From: Pseudarthrobacter sulfonivorans
GTDB taxonomy: Bacteria > Actinomycetota > Actinomycetes > Actinomycetales > Micrococcaceae
Reading direction: 5' to 3'
Assembly (NCBI RefSeq): GCF_001484605.1
Contig: NZ_CP013747.1
Location: 4,464,001-4,528,000, forward strand
DNA length: 64,000 nt
Both the position numbers and the translations under genes were made by a program. Shown here piece by piece: positions 7,614 through 15,411 of the stretch; within the stretch, counting starts at the first letter, position 1, and each line of letters starts with the position of its first letter. The notes beneath the pieces were generated by a model. It searched no databases and was not told where the DNA came from. It saw nothing but the letters and a program-made list of their open reading frames with translations.

Positions 7614-8194
7614 AGCGCCGAGAGATCTGGGGGATCGCCCTCCTGGTCACGGCGGCCCTCTGCGCTTGGGCCTACCACTTCATCAATGGGGCATACCGGT
7701 CAGCCGCCCGGGAGGGCCTGCTCCTCTACGTGGGCATTCCTGGGCACTCCATCGCCTCCTGGTTCCTGGTTGTGGCCTTCCTGTCCGGCGCCGCCGGGCT
7801 GTCGCTCCTGCTCCCCGCGTTGATCGGCCGCATTCCCAGGAAGATCCCACGGCGCATCGTCGGGTGGATCACGGGCATGGCGGCCGCAGCCGCCGCGCCG
7901 TACTTCGGCCTCATGTTTCTCTTCGCAGCCCTGGGCGCGTTCGGAATTGGTGACACGGTGAAGATCGTGGCCGCGGACGGAACGTCGGTCCTTGTCTCCC
8001 AGGATTGGTTCGACGGCGACAGTGTCGTCATCTACACCGAGCACGACGAGTTCCACTACAAGCGGGTCCGCGACGCCCCCGAGATCTCCAGAGGGCCGCG
8101 GGTGAAAGACCAGGACTGCCAGCTGGACAGTGCCGACGGGGAGCTGCAGCTCTTGTGCGGGGATCAACGATTGATGGTTGCAGTTGGCCCCTGA
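7610..8194 (+). CDS. Membrane protein with C-terminal extracytoplasmic domain (194 aa)
   Basis: It starts with GTG inside the GTGA overlap. The first 120 residues hold three hydrophobic helices (about 6-23, 42-67, 82-108). The last 80 residues form a beta-rich domain (VKIVAADGTSVLVSQDWFDGDSV and onward) with a CQL...LLC pair that could form a disulphide, so this part is likely outside the cell. No family is recognised. Coupling to the previous gene suggests the products act together. Confidence 0.6.
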   Translation: MKRREIWGIALLVTAALCAWAYHFINGAYRSAAREGLLLYVGIPGHSIASWFLVVAFLSGAAGLSLLLPALIGRIPRKIPRRIVGWITGMAAAAAAPYFGLMFLFAALGAFGIGDTVKIVAADGTSVLVSQDWFDGDSVVIYTEHDEFHYKRVRDAPEISRGPRVKDQDCQLDSADGELQLLCGDQRLMVAVGP

Positions 8195-8300
8195 CAGCCC
8201 CGGCGTTTCCTGCTTGACAGGCCGGTACAAGGCATCGGTGGCACCTGGCCATCGGAGTTTGCCCTGTTCAGACCGGAACTACTGTGTAACACTTCGTGGC

Positions 8301-8861
8301 ATGAACGATCCCAGAAGCCGGATCCTGCCACTCCTTCGCCAGGGTGAAAGGCTTCTGTGGGTGGGTCAGCCGAACCCAAAGGTTCGCTTTACCGGTGCGG
8401 ATGCATTCCTGGTGCCATTCAGCATTCTCTGGGGCGGCTTCGCGATCTTTTGGGAGTTCATGGCTGCCACCACGGCCAAGCAGCCCTTCTTTGTGCTCTG
8501 GGGCATCCCCTTCGTCCTGATCGGCCTCTACTTCATCTTCGGCAGGTTCATCTACAAGAAGCGGCGGAAGCTACGGACGGTGTACGCGCTCACCGATCGC
8601 CGGGCAATCGTCTGCACAGGCGACAGGTCCGTTTCCGATTCGCCCGTCAACGGCGTGCCTACCAAGATCGATCGGACCAAAGACGGACGCCATGTGAGCG
8701 TGACTTTCGGGTCTCAGGGCATCGGACTTTTCGGCATGGGAATGTACCAAAACACAGGGATGGACTTCTTCAGCCTAGGGCTCGGGCAAACCGTGGCCTT
8801 CTACGACGTCCCGGACACCGACGGGCTGCTCAGTGCCTTGGACCAAGCCACAGTCGGCTGA
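8301..8861 (+). CDS. PH-like (bPH) domain membrane protein (186 aa)
   Basis: The protein begins with a short cytoplasmic segment containing LLRQGERLLWVGQP, followed by two membrane helices (about 37-55 and 63-84). Then comes a beta-rich domain starting RTVYALTDRRAIV, which matches the layout of bacterial PH-like proteins (LL-GE-x-LW-G-P and Y-x-LT-x-RR). These are usually membrane-associated and of unknown role. The start codon ATG at 8301 lies 106 bp after the previous gene, so this gene may have its own promoter. It overlaps the next gene. Confidence 0.65.
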   Translation: MNDPRSRILPLLRQGERLLWVGQPNPKVRFTGADAFLVPFSILWGGFAIFWEFMAATTAKQPFFVLWGIPFVLIGLYFIFGRFIYKKRRKLRTVYALTDRRAIVCTGDRSVSDSPVNGVPTKIDRTKDGRHVSVTFGSQGIGLFGMGMYQNTGMDFFSLGLGQTVAFYDVPDTDGLLSALDQATVG

Positions 8862-9243
8862 GGTCAGGCGGCAGACCGGAACCATCGCCTGGATCCTGCT
8901 CGTGCTCGCCTCGATGATCCTGATCGGCTACGGGATCACACGCGCAAACTGGCACATCTGGCTGCCGGCTCCAGCCGAGCAGGAAGAGGTCTGGATCGGT
9001 AACCGCTACATCTTCGCCGGGTGCGCGCTGTCCCTTGCGGCCGCCGCCTGGTCGCACCTCCGCGAAAACACCGTCTGGGTATCGATCTGCGTGGGGCTGC
9101 CCGGGGTTCTCGTTGGCTGGGGGACGCTGGAGGACCCCTATAGCCTGCTGCGTCACCTGGCCGCCGTCGTGGCGTTCCCTCTGGCCCTGGCCGGGGTCGT
9201 CGAGGTCATCAGGGTACGGGGCCGCCGGCAGCGGGGGCTGTAG
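8833..9243 (+). CDS. Membrane protein (136 aa)
   Basis: GTG at 8833 overlaps the end of the PH-like gene by 29 nt; no better start is seen downstream. It has four hydrophobic helices (about 18-37, 53-70, 76-96, 104-126) and a short basic tail. No family is recognised. It is the last gene of the membrane-protein run. Confidence 0.5.
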   Translation: MPWTKPQSAEVRRQTGTIAWILLVLASMILIGYGITRANWHIWLPAPAEQEEVWIGNRYIFAGCALSLAAAAWSHLRENTVWVSICVGLPGVLVGWGTLEDPYSLLRHLAAVVAFPLALAGVVEVIRVRGRRQRGL

Positions 9244-9318
9244 TGCAGGGGCAGTATTGATTGGACTGCAAGGCGGCGGCCTTGAAAATACCCCTTCAGC
9301 CGTGAACTTTCCTGATTC

Positions 9319-9540
9319 TCAGCCTGTGCCGCCGCCGTGTGGGGATCTTGCCCGTACTGCACCAACGTCGTGCCAGGGTCTGTAGGAGAGGCTCGCGCCG
9401 TGGACAGCCGTTGGTGGAGCGGAAGCTACCAGTGATGACCCGCGCCGGCGGCGGCGCAACCGTAAGAGCACGAATACCGTCAACCCGATCCAGGCAGTGG
9501 CAACACAGAAAATCAGGATCAACGATGCGGCCGTGCTCAT
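9319..9540 (-). CDS. Possible small single-pass membrane protein (73 aa)
   Basis: The N-terminus MSTAASLILIFCVATAWIG is a good membrane helix followed by an arginine cluster (RLRRRRR), consistent with an N-out/C-in anchor. The C-terminal half is low complexity. The ribosome-binding sequence is weak. It is the only plausible gene in the 600-bp gap 9244-9843; the rest of the gap holds nothing else coding. Confidence 0.35.
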   Translation of the reverse strand: MSTAASLILIFCVATAWIGLTVFVLLRLRRRRRGSSLVASAPPTAVHGASLSYRPWHDVGAVRARSPHGGGTG

Positions 9541-9775
9541 GGCTCAGTATAGGTGTGGGACGAGGCGTCCGCTCCTCCCCTTGACCAAGGGTTACGGACA
9601 CGTGACTGCAGCGATACGGCCGTTACCGGTTCATGATCTTCAGCGTACTGGTAACGCTCTGGCCGCGGCGCAGAACATCACCAAAGGCTATGCTCCGTAC
9701 CCCGCCGAGCTGCTTCCATTGAGTCGCGGGTGAGCAACCGCGGGCAGCAGGATAGACGGACCTGCCCGATGGATT

Positions 9776-9793
9776 CCGGGTGCTGGCACCCGG
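9776..9793. promoter_or_regulatory. Palindrome upstream of the PspA-like gene
   Basis: CCGGGTGC (9776-9783) and GCACCCGG (9786-9793) are perfect reverse complements with a 2-nt centre, 50 bp before the GTG start of the PspA/IM30 gene. Its position suits an operator; it has no following T-tract. Confidence 0.35.
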
Positions 9794-9843
9794 CACTGCC
9801 GCACACATAAAATGCGAATCAACTGTCCGATAGAGAGACCCCC

Positions 9844-10572
9844 GTGAAGCAGAGTATTTTCGCCCGCGTTGCCCAGCTCGCCAAGGCCAACATCAACGCC
9901 CTCCTGGACTCCGCCGAAGACCCGCAGAAGATGCTGGACCAGATGGTCCGGGACTACTCGGCCAACATCCGCGAAGCCGAGGCCGCCGTCGCCCAGACCA
10001 TCGGCAATGTCCGCATGGCCGAAGAGGACTACAGGCGGGCCGTGAACGACGCCCACACCTGGGGCAACAAGGCCATCGCCGCCTCCCGGAAAGCCGACGA
10101 GTTCCGGGCTGCCGGGAACAGTGTGGACGCCGACAAGTTTGATGCCCTCGCCAGGCTCGCTCTTCAGCGGCAGATGACCGCCGAATCCACCGCCAAGGCC
10201 CAGGAGCCGGACCTGGCCGCGCAGAACGAGGTCGTCGACAAGCTCAAGAACGGCCTGGACCAGATGAAGGGCAAACTCGGGGAGCTGACAGTCAAGCGCA
10301 ACCAGCTCGTCAACCGGGCCCGCGTCGCCGCTGCCCAGTCCCAGGTCAACGATGCGCTCAAATCCCTCGACGTCGGAGACCCGACCTCGGCGATCGGCCG
10401 GTACGAGGAGAACATCCGCCGCCAGGAGGCCACCGTCCGTGGCCAGCAGGAACTCGCCGCCTCATCCTTGGATGCCCAGTTCGCCTCCCTGGAAGACCTC
10501 GGTGAGCAAACCGAAGTGGAAGCACGGCTCGCCGCGCTCAAGTCCATCGACCGGAAGGCCATCGACTACTAA
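9844..10572 (+). CDS. PspA/IM30 family protein
   Basis: This 242-aa protein is almost entirely alpha-helical coiled coil, as in phage-shock protein A and Vipp1/IM30. Family hallmarks are the N-terminal helix MKQSIFARVAQLAKANINALLD, then AEDPQKMLDQMVRDY, and the conserved central region with EAAVAQTIGNVRMAE. PspA proteins bind the inner leaflet of stressed membranes and form rods or rings that support membrane integrity. The start is GTG at 9844. The gene is monocistronic, with a palindrome just upstream. No PspF or PspC-type partner gene is nearby. Confidence 0.85.
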   Translation: MKQSIFARVAQLAKANINALLDSAEDPQKMLDQMVRDYSANIREAEAAVAQTIGNVRMAEEDYRRAVNDAHTWGNKAIAASRKADEFRAAGNSVDADKFDALARLALQRQMTAESTAKAQEPDLAAQNEVVDKLKNGLDQMKGKLGELTVKRNQLVNRARVAAAQSQVNDALKSLDVGDPTSAIGRYEENIRRQEATVRGQQELAASSLDAQFASLEDLGEQTEVEARLAALKSIDRKAIDY

Positions 10573-10596
10573 GAAAAGGTCGGTTTCGGTAAGGTC

Positions 10597-11289
10597 CTAG
10601 GGCTCGGCGTCGATTGTGCTGCTACGAGCGGTGATGAAGTCTTCGCTACTCCGTAGATACTCGAGGTATTCATCTTTGGTTTTCGGGACCGCCGGGGTTC
10701 GGAAGTCGTCGAACGTGTGGAAGAAGCGTACGGTCTTGCCATCCTCCTCGACGAGGTCCTTCAGGAGGAAGAATTTGACGTACCCGGCGAAGTTTTCGAA
10801 CAGGGCAAAGAAGTCTGCGTACCGGTTCATGACATCGCCGAGGGGATTCGGCAGCTCTCCGAGATAGTGGCGACGGATGCACTCCAAGGTCAGGTCGAAA
10901 CGGTCGGCGATTCGAGGATGCAATCCCCGTGCACGGTTGATCGTCATCTTCCGGCCGATACTGTTGCCGGGGAACACGAGGGTGCTTCCGGCGGTGTAGC
11001 CGCGGTAGACGGGCATGTCATCGTTTGGAATTTCTCGTCTTACGCGCGACGCCTTGCCTCGCATCCTGGTCGTGATTGCGTCACTGGCGAGGAAGAAGAC
11101 ACCCGATGCGGATCTGTACACAAGGTGCGCGCCGGGCTCTGGTGCCAGGTTGAAGCGTCCGCCAGTGGGTAACTCCTTGTTCCACAGCAACTGGTGATGC
11201 CGGCGGAGGGTCGGACTGTGTGTGTCCGGATCTTTCCCGGGAGGCGTGCCCGAGAAGTAGTCGAAGGATGGATCGACGCCGGCGGTCAT
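10597..11289 (-). CDS. DUF6994-like protein (230 aa)
   Basis: This soluble protein starts with FDYFSGTPPGKDPDTHSPTLR, then a helix with LLWNKELPTGG. A middle region has GYTAGSTLVFPGN and KMTINRARGLHPRIADRFDLT. A C-terminal part reads CIRRHYLG, YADFFALFENFAGYVKFFLL and VRFFHTFDDF. This matches my memory of the actinobacterial DUF6994 family, whose function is unknown. Length is normal for the family. The ATG overlaps the stop of the small upstream frame (ATGA, 11286-11289), and GGGAG lies 7 nt before it. Confidence 0.65.
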   Translation of the reverse strand: MTAGVDPSFDYFSGTPPGKDPDTHSPTLRRHHQLLWNKELPTGGRFNLAPEPGAHLVYRSASGVFFLASDAITTRMRGKASRVRREIPNDDMPVYRGYTAGSTLVFPGNSIGRKMTINRARGLHPRIADRFDLTLECIRRHYLGELPNPLGDVMNRYADFFALFENFAGYVKFFLLKDLVEEDGKTVRFFHTFDDFRTPAVPKTKDEYLEYLRSSEDFITARSSTIDAEP

Positions 11290-11483
11290 GCGGTTCTCCC
11301 TTGACGAGTGGCGGCCAGTGCGGCGAGGTCGCGGATCAACCGGCGCACCTCATGCTCCCGTCCCCTGCGCGATGGAAGTTGAGGCACTGGCCGCGGCCGT
11401 GCCAATGGTCGACTCGGCGGAGAAGGGACTGGTGACGGCGGGGCTTGTGCTTCCTCCGCAAAAGGGATGCTACTTGTGTTCAT
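11286..11483 (-). CDS. Small proline-rich protein (65 aa), coupled to the DUF6994-like gene
   Basis: ATG at 11481-11483 follows a GGGGGG sequence with a 4-nt spacer. The first half is proline-rich (PPSPVPSPPSRPLARPRP) and the second half is a basic helix (VRRLIRDLAALAATRQ). Its stop overlaps the ATG of the next gene. The ribosome-binding site and the ATGA overlap argue for translation; there is no family match. Confidence 0.4.
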   Translation of the reverse strand: MNTSSIPFAEEAQAPPSPVPSPPSRPLARPRPVPQLPSRRGREHEVRRLIRDLAALAATRQGRTA

Positions 11484-11617
11484 ACGTCCCCCCAGACGTC
11501 GTCGTTGCTGCCCTTAGTGACACTCTAAGAAGCCAAAAGGACGAGGGGGAAGCGGTTCGGTCAATCCTCGGTATCTCTTGTGCGGATCTTGAGCAGAGCG
11601 CTTCCACGTCCGGAATT

Positions 11618-11803
11618 TCAGCCCAAGGGTTCGTTCTCCTTCTTCACGTAGTAGTCGACGCCGGTGTATCCGCCGTCTGCCACGATCGATGCTCCGGTGA
11701 TGAAGGCGGCGTCAGAGCTCAGAAGGAAGGCGACGACTTTGGCGATGTCTTCGGGGCTTCCGTTGCGGCCCAGGTGAGTGAGGGTCGCCGCCTCGTACGA
11801 CTC
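11618..11803 (-). pseudogene. C-terminal fragment of a short-chain dehydrogenase/reductase
   Basis: About 60 residues read HLGRNGSPEDIAKVVAFLLSS, DAAFITGASIVADGGYTGVD, the invariant end of classical SDR enzymes such as 3-oxoacyl-ACP reductases. The Rossmann fold with TGxxxGIG and the YxxxK active site are missing. Upstream of about 11803 the frame runs into the terminator of the neighbouring AMIN-like gene. It is therefore a truncated relic. Confidence 0.75.
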
Positions 11804-11820
11804 GGTCAGAATACAGAAAA

Positions 11821-11854
11821 GGTGCCGCACGCCGGATGAGCGGCGTGCGGCACC
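11821..11854 (-). terminator. Intrinsic terminator of the AMIN-like gene
   Basis: Arms GGTGCCGCACGCCG (11821-11834) and CGGCGTGCGGCACC (11841-11854) pair perfectly with a 6-nt loop. Read on the minus strand it is followed by TTTTCTGT. It starts 12 bp after the stop of the gene ending at 11866. Confidence 0.9.
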
Positions 11855-11865
11855 TTTGTGTTCCA

Positions 11866-12411
11866 TCACCAGAAGTGGGCTACGTCCACGATCAGCCGGG
11901 AACCGGACCCTGGCCCCTCGAGGGTGAAGACCCGGAAGGGCAGTCGGGCGCGGACACCCAGGCCGATGCTGGTGGAACCTTCGAAGCTATTCGCATAGAC
12001 CACTTGCCGGAAGGTCTGGTAGCCGGCCACGTTGGACAGCTCGGCCTTCGCAGCCGGGTTGTAGGTGACGCCATTGCTGTCATAGGAGGGTGCGTTCACG
12101 ACGACCTGCAGGCGTGCGTTGCCGTAGACCGGGATCGTGAACCCGGTGCCGTCCTGGATGATCTCCGGGACGTACCGGACCGTGTAGCCCTTGACGGGGC
12201 CGTTCAGGTCGACCACCATGCGGTCGAAGCAGGGTTGCTGCCCTGTCCGGACGTTGGTGACGGATGCTGAGCTCATCTCGGGGGCGGCCTTATCCTGAGA
12301 TCCCCATGCAAGCCCGCAATAGGAGGTGGCTGCCGAGGCGGGCCCCGGTGCCACGATGCCCAGCCCGACGGCCGCGAGGAGCGCCGTGAGCCAGAGGAGG
12401 AGTTTTTTCAT
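11866..12411 (-). CDS. Secreted AMIN-like domain protein (181 aa)
   Basis: A Sec signal peptide is clear: MKK, a hydrophobic core of about 15 residues, and an ASA cleavage site near 27. The mature part follows the AMIN-like domain pattern of actinobacterial exported proteins. It has VRTGQQPCFDRMVVDLNG, then GYTVRYVPEI and VPVYG-like strands, QVVYANSFEGSTSIGLGVRA, and the end LPFRVFTLEGP and RLIVDVAHF. Such domains are thought to bind cell-wall polymers; the function of the stand-alone form is not known. Two Cys (in SYCGLAW and QPCFDR) could form a disulphide. It has its own terminator and is likely monocistronic. Confidence 0.8.
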   Translation of the reverse strand: MKKLLLWLTALLAAVGLGIVAPGPASAATSYCGLAWGSQDKAAPEMSSASVTNVRTGQQPCFDRMVVDLNGPVKGYTVRYVPEIIQDGTGFTIPVYGNARLQVVVNAPSYDSNGVTYNPAAKAELSNVAGYQTFRQVVYANSFEGSTSIGLGVRARLPFRVFTLEGPGSGSRLIVDVAHFW

Positions 12412-12717
12412 TGGGGTGCCATTCAGAGAGGTGGTGCGGTTGGATAGCTCAAGATTAGGGGTGCCCCGTGCATGAAACGAGAGCTGTAGCCGCTTCGGGG
12501 CGTAACCGTAAGGAACACCGCATCCGGGTCACGCGCCAGTAAATTTCGGGGCTATTTGACGGCCGTCTTAACCGTTTCGGTGCCGTTTTTTGCACCCGGC
12601 CGTAATGCTGGTAACGGCGCCAGAACAGGACAACCTGCCCGCTTAGTCGTGGCCTGGACCCTTACGAAAGTAGCCCAAGAGTCAACGCCACCGGATCCGT
12701 CCACATAGGATGAGCCG
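12412..12717. other. Intergenic region between divergent genes
   Basis: This 306-bp stretch lies between the AMIN-like gene (-) and the HTH gene (+). It probably holds both promoters. I see no gene, hairpin or repeat in it. Confidence 0.5.
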
Positions 12718-12969
12718 GTGACCGATGAACCGAAGAAGCACCGTTTTCTGACAATCTCGCAGACGGCTGAAGAGCTGAACGTGAACCAGAACCAGATCCG
12801 GGCGCTGCTCAGCAGCGGAGAGCTTCGCGGGATCCAGGTCGGCGGACGAGGGCTGTGGCGCATCGGGGCCAACGACATCGAAGACTTCATCGCCGAGACC
12901 TACCGGCGCACCGCCGAAAGGATCGCCGCCGGCGAGCTCAAGGGCGACGGGGAGTCTGGGCCGGAGTAG
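12718..12969 (+). CDS. Helix-turn-helix DNA-binding protein, excisionase-like (83 aa)
   Basis: GTG start at 12718. Residues 9-60 have the MerR/excisionase-like winged-helix pattern: FLTISQTAEELNVNQNQIRALLSSGELRGIQVGGRGLWRI then DIEDFI, followed by a charged helix. Small proteins of this type, common in actinobacteria, act as transcription factors or recombination directionality factors. No integrase is nearby, so a regulatory role is more likely. The target is unknown. Confidence 0.75.
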   Translation: MTDEPKKHRFLTISQTAEELNVNQNQIRALLSSGELRGIQVGGRGLWRIGANDIEDFIAETYRRTAERIAAGELKGDGESGPE

Positions 12970-13201
12970 CCAGCGAGCCTCACTTCCTCGTTCAGGCGTT
13001 GCCGAGAGGCCGGAGCCCACTGCATCAGGGCAGCGGCGCACGATATGCTGCCTATTTAGTTCGTTTTGGCGTTGCCGGTGCACTCAAGGCAGCCCCAAGA
13101 TTTACGCGGAGGACCGAACCGCCGATTACAGCCAACGGATCCGGCGGCAGGGCCTCCGCTACCTCCTGCGGCTGTACCTCCTGGGCTCCTGGGCCTGCGC
13201 A

Positions 13202-13557
13202 TCATCGCCGCCACACACGCGCCCGCATTTCCCGAGGACGGAACAATTTGGTGATGTAGTCATCAGCTCCGCCCTGGAGCGCGGCCAGCAGATCCGGTTC
13301 CTCGGACCTTCCCGTGAGCATCACGACGTAGGCGTTGCTGAACTGGCGGATCCTGCGCAGAACCTCGAACCCGTCAGTATCCGGCAGCCCTACATCCACG
13401 GTCACCACGTCAGGTCTCATATCCCGCACCATGTCTACACCGCTGTGGCCGTCCACGGCGGTGTGACAAGAAAAGCGGATTGGACTAAGACACCTTCCAC
13501 GAGGTTGCGCAGATCCAGGTCATCTTCAACCACCACAACCACACCCAGGTCACCCAC
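13202..13557 (-). pseudogene. Broken two-component response regulator (receiver domain only)
   Basis: From a GTG at 13557 the frame encodes VVVVVEDDLDLRNLVEG, the acidic start of a receiver domain. It stops near 13430 after a frameshift. The next frame continues with DGHSGVDMVRDMRPDVVTVDVGLPDTDGFEVLRRIR (phospho-acceptor Asp in VTVDVGLP) and VVMLTGRSE...GADDYITKLFRPREMRARV. It then ends at 13202 with no DNA-binding domain. The gene therefore has a frameshift and a 3' truncation. A possible histidine-kinase scrap lies at 17400-17497. Confidence 0.75.
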
Positions 13558-13723
13558 AGTCCCCCAAGTTTTGTGCTAAATCCTCACCGGCCCAGCGCCA
13601 GACAGTTTTCAGACCCACCCTCTAGTCCCATGGTCGAAGGTGCGGAGGCCCAGCCCTGTAAGTCCGGTTGGGACCTAAGCCTGTTCAGAAATCGCTTATA
13701 CCTTCTGCCCAGGCGGTCCAGAG

Positions 13724-14107
13724 TCATGCTTGGGACATATATGAGAAGACCGGGAGTCGAGCCGACTGGAGACTGAGGACTCCGTTTGGCGGAACCTTGG
13801 TCATTCTTTTTCGAAACTCCAGGTCGTCGCTGCCTACCCATGCTGTTTCTGAACCGTTGGCAACCAGAAACTGCGTCGCTTTGTTTTTGCCGCTCGAAGT
13901 AAGTTCGACAGCCAGTACTGACCACCCTGTGCTATCTCTGCCAGTTGTCCGGGTGGCAACCAGGCCGGCTGGAAGTGTGACGATAGCTGGCAGGGAGGAT
14001 CTTGTGGCTAGGCCACGAGCTATTGAATCAGCGGCAGCGACTACAGCCCAGTGGCGCCCGTCGCCAGAATAAAACTTAGTTTTTGATCGGCTTCCAGCCC
14101 TTCCCAA
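13724..14107 (-). CDS. Hypothetical protein (up to 127 aa)
   Basis: The frame opens with TTG at 14107 and overlaps the small membrane-protein gene upstream by 32 nt; the true start may be a little further in. The central part (HWAVVAAADSIARGLATRSS, then SVLAVELTSSGKNKATQFLVANG and ETAWVGSDDLEFRKRM) has the look of a folded alpha/beta domain. No family is recognised. Same strand and overlap suggest one transcript with the gene at 14076-14261. Confidence 0.45.
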   Translation of the reverse strand: MGRAGSRSKTKFYSGDGRHWAVVAAADSIARGLATRSSLPAIVTLPAGLVATRTTGRDSTGWSVLAVELTSSGKNKATQFLVANGSETAWVGSDDLEFRKRMTKVPPNGVLSLQSARLPVFSYMSQA

Positions 14108-14261
14108 GGGAAGCTTTCAACCAATCCATAAGAAGGAATGTGCCGATGAGGCCGACGGCAATAATTCCTGTACCGCGCGTTGTCACTAGGGTTCCAGACT
14201 TGATCGTTTGGTTCGCTTTGTCACCCAGCAACGATTTCTTGAACGACTCTAGGGCTCCCAT
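14076..14261 (-). CDS. Small single-pass membrane protein (61 aa)
   Basis: ATG at 14261 is preceded by GGAGCGGAGA at suitable distance. The product has a basic N-terminal helix (LESFKKSLLGDKANQTIKSG) and one membrane helix (about 33-49, IIAVGLIGTFLLMDW), then a Lys-rich end. No family is recognised. Confidence 0.55.
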   Translation of the reverse strand: MGALESFKKSLLGDKANQTIKSGTLVTTRGTGIIAVGLIGTFLLMDWLKASLGKGWKPIKN

Positions 14262-14558
14262 AATAGGTCTCCGCTCCTAAGGGAATGGCGGAATAGTAGC
14301 ATTTGAAAGAGGAGTAGAAAATGGAGCGTTGATCTCATGAGGGGTTGTGTAGCTGCTTGCAGCTGTGGCTGGGCCCGGCATTGAAGACCTCAGCCCTGAA
14401 ATGAGGGCCTATAGGCGTGCGGAGGAGCACTGACTTATGCCCTTCAGCTTCGCCCGTTGGAGCGAAAAGCCTCGCCAGTCTTCCCCGTCTTCGGAAGCTT
14501 CCACACAGCATTTCCCCGCGCTCCTTAGGTCCTGGGACCTCAATCGACTTATAGAGAC

Positions 14559-15395
14559 TTAAGACGGACAAGTCCTGATCGGGGATTTCGTCTCCGGAGC
14601 TGGGACCAGCATCACCCATCCGGGGAATATGCGGTCCGGATCGGAAAGCTGCCCGTACAGCTGACGTTCACAGCGGCTCGCGTAAAAAATATCGGTCCAA
14701 CGAAACGGGTCTTGCAGACGCATTCGTGCCAAATCCCAAAGGGTATCTCCAGGTTCCACAACCACCTTCTCGAAGCCTTCAGTGTTAGATCGGCCGGAGT
14801 CACTTTCATCACGCGGCGAACCTGACCCGCTCGGCGGGGTCGACTCCTTCGGGTCGTTGGAGTCGTTCGGCTTCTGGGGGTCGGGGGAGCCCGTCGGGTT
14901 GCTGGGGGCGCTGGTCGGGTTGTTGGTGCTGGGGGCGCTCGTGGGGTCCTTGGGGTCGTTGTCGTTGGGCTTTTGGGGGTCGGGGGAGCCCGTCGGGTTG
15001 CTGGGGGCGCTGGTCGGGTTGTTGGTGCTGGGGGCGCTCGTGGGGTCCTTGGGGTCGTTGTCGTTGGGCTTTTGGGGGCCGGGGGAGCCCGTCGGGTTGC
15101 TGGGGGCGCTGGTCGGGTTGTTGGTGCTGGGGGCGCTCGTGGGGTCCTTGGGGTCGTTGTCGTTGGGCTTTTGGGGGCCGGGGGAGCCCGTCGGGTTGCT
15201 GGGGGCGCTGGTCGGGTTGTTGGTGCTGGGGGCGCTCTGGCCAGACGCGGTTGGTACGCTCAACGATGGTGGTAAGGGGGACAGCCGGTTTACAACGAAG
15301 ATACCGAGAAGCAGCAGTAGCAGTGCCAGGACGTTCACGACGACGATTATTACGGTGTGTCGGTTTCTCCGCCATACGCCCGGTTGCGGCAACAT
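14559..15395 (-). CDS. LysM-domain membrane protein with four 33-residue repeats (278 aa)
   Basis: Order of parts: a short cytoplasmic N-terminus, one membrane helix (about 14-36), a Ser/Pro/Thr/Asn-rich stalk built of four near-identical 33-residue units (about 55-185), an acidic linker, and a LysM domain (about 210-270). The LysM domain is recognised by VVEPGDTLWDLARMRL and PGWVMLVP. LysM binds peptidoglycan, so the protein probably spans from membrane to wall with the repeats as a flexible spacer. It is followed upstream on the same strand by the 554-aa membrane protein with a 16-bp gap, so the two are likely one operon. Confidence 0.75.
   Translation of the reverse strand: MLPQPGVWRRNRHTVIIVVVNVLALLLLLLGIFVVNRLSPLPPSLSVPTASGQSAPSTNNPTSAPSNPTGSPGPQKPNDNDPKDPTSAPSTNNPTSAPSNPTGSPGPQKPNDNDPKDPTSAPSTNNPTSAPSNPTGSPDPQKPNDNDPKDPTSAPSTNNPTSAPSNPTGSPDPQKPNDSNDPKESTPPSGSGSPRDESDSGRSNTEGFEKVVVEPGDTLWDLARMRLQDPFRWTDIFYASRCERQLYGQLSDPDRIFPGWVMLVPAPETKSPIRTCPS
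14865..15238. repeat. Tandem 99-bp repeats, nearly four copies
   Basis: The element recurs with a 99-bp period; for example GTGGGGTCC occurs at 14941, 15040 and 15139. Copies differ at only a few bases (ggggtcgg versus ggggccgg at 14979, 15077 and 15176). The unit is a multiple of three and encodes the extracellular stalk of the LysM protein, so copy-number change would lengthen or shorten the stalk without frameshift. Confidence 0.95.
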
Positions 15396-15411
15396 CTTGC
15401 CCTCAATCTAC

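Noticed and set aside
14865..15238. CRISPR array
   Set aside because: The 99-bp units are contiguous, with no unique spacers, and they encode protein; no cas gene is present.
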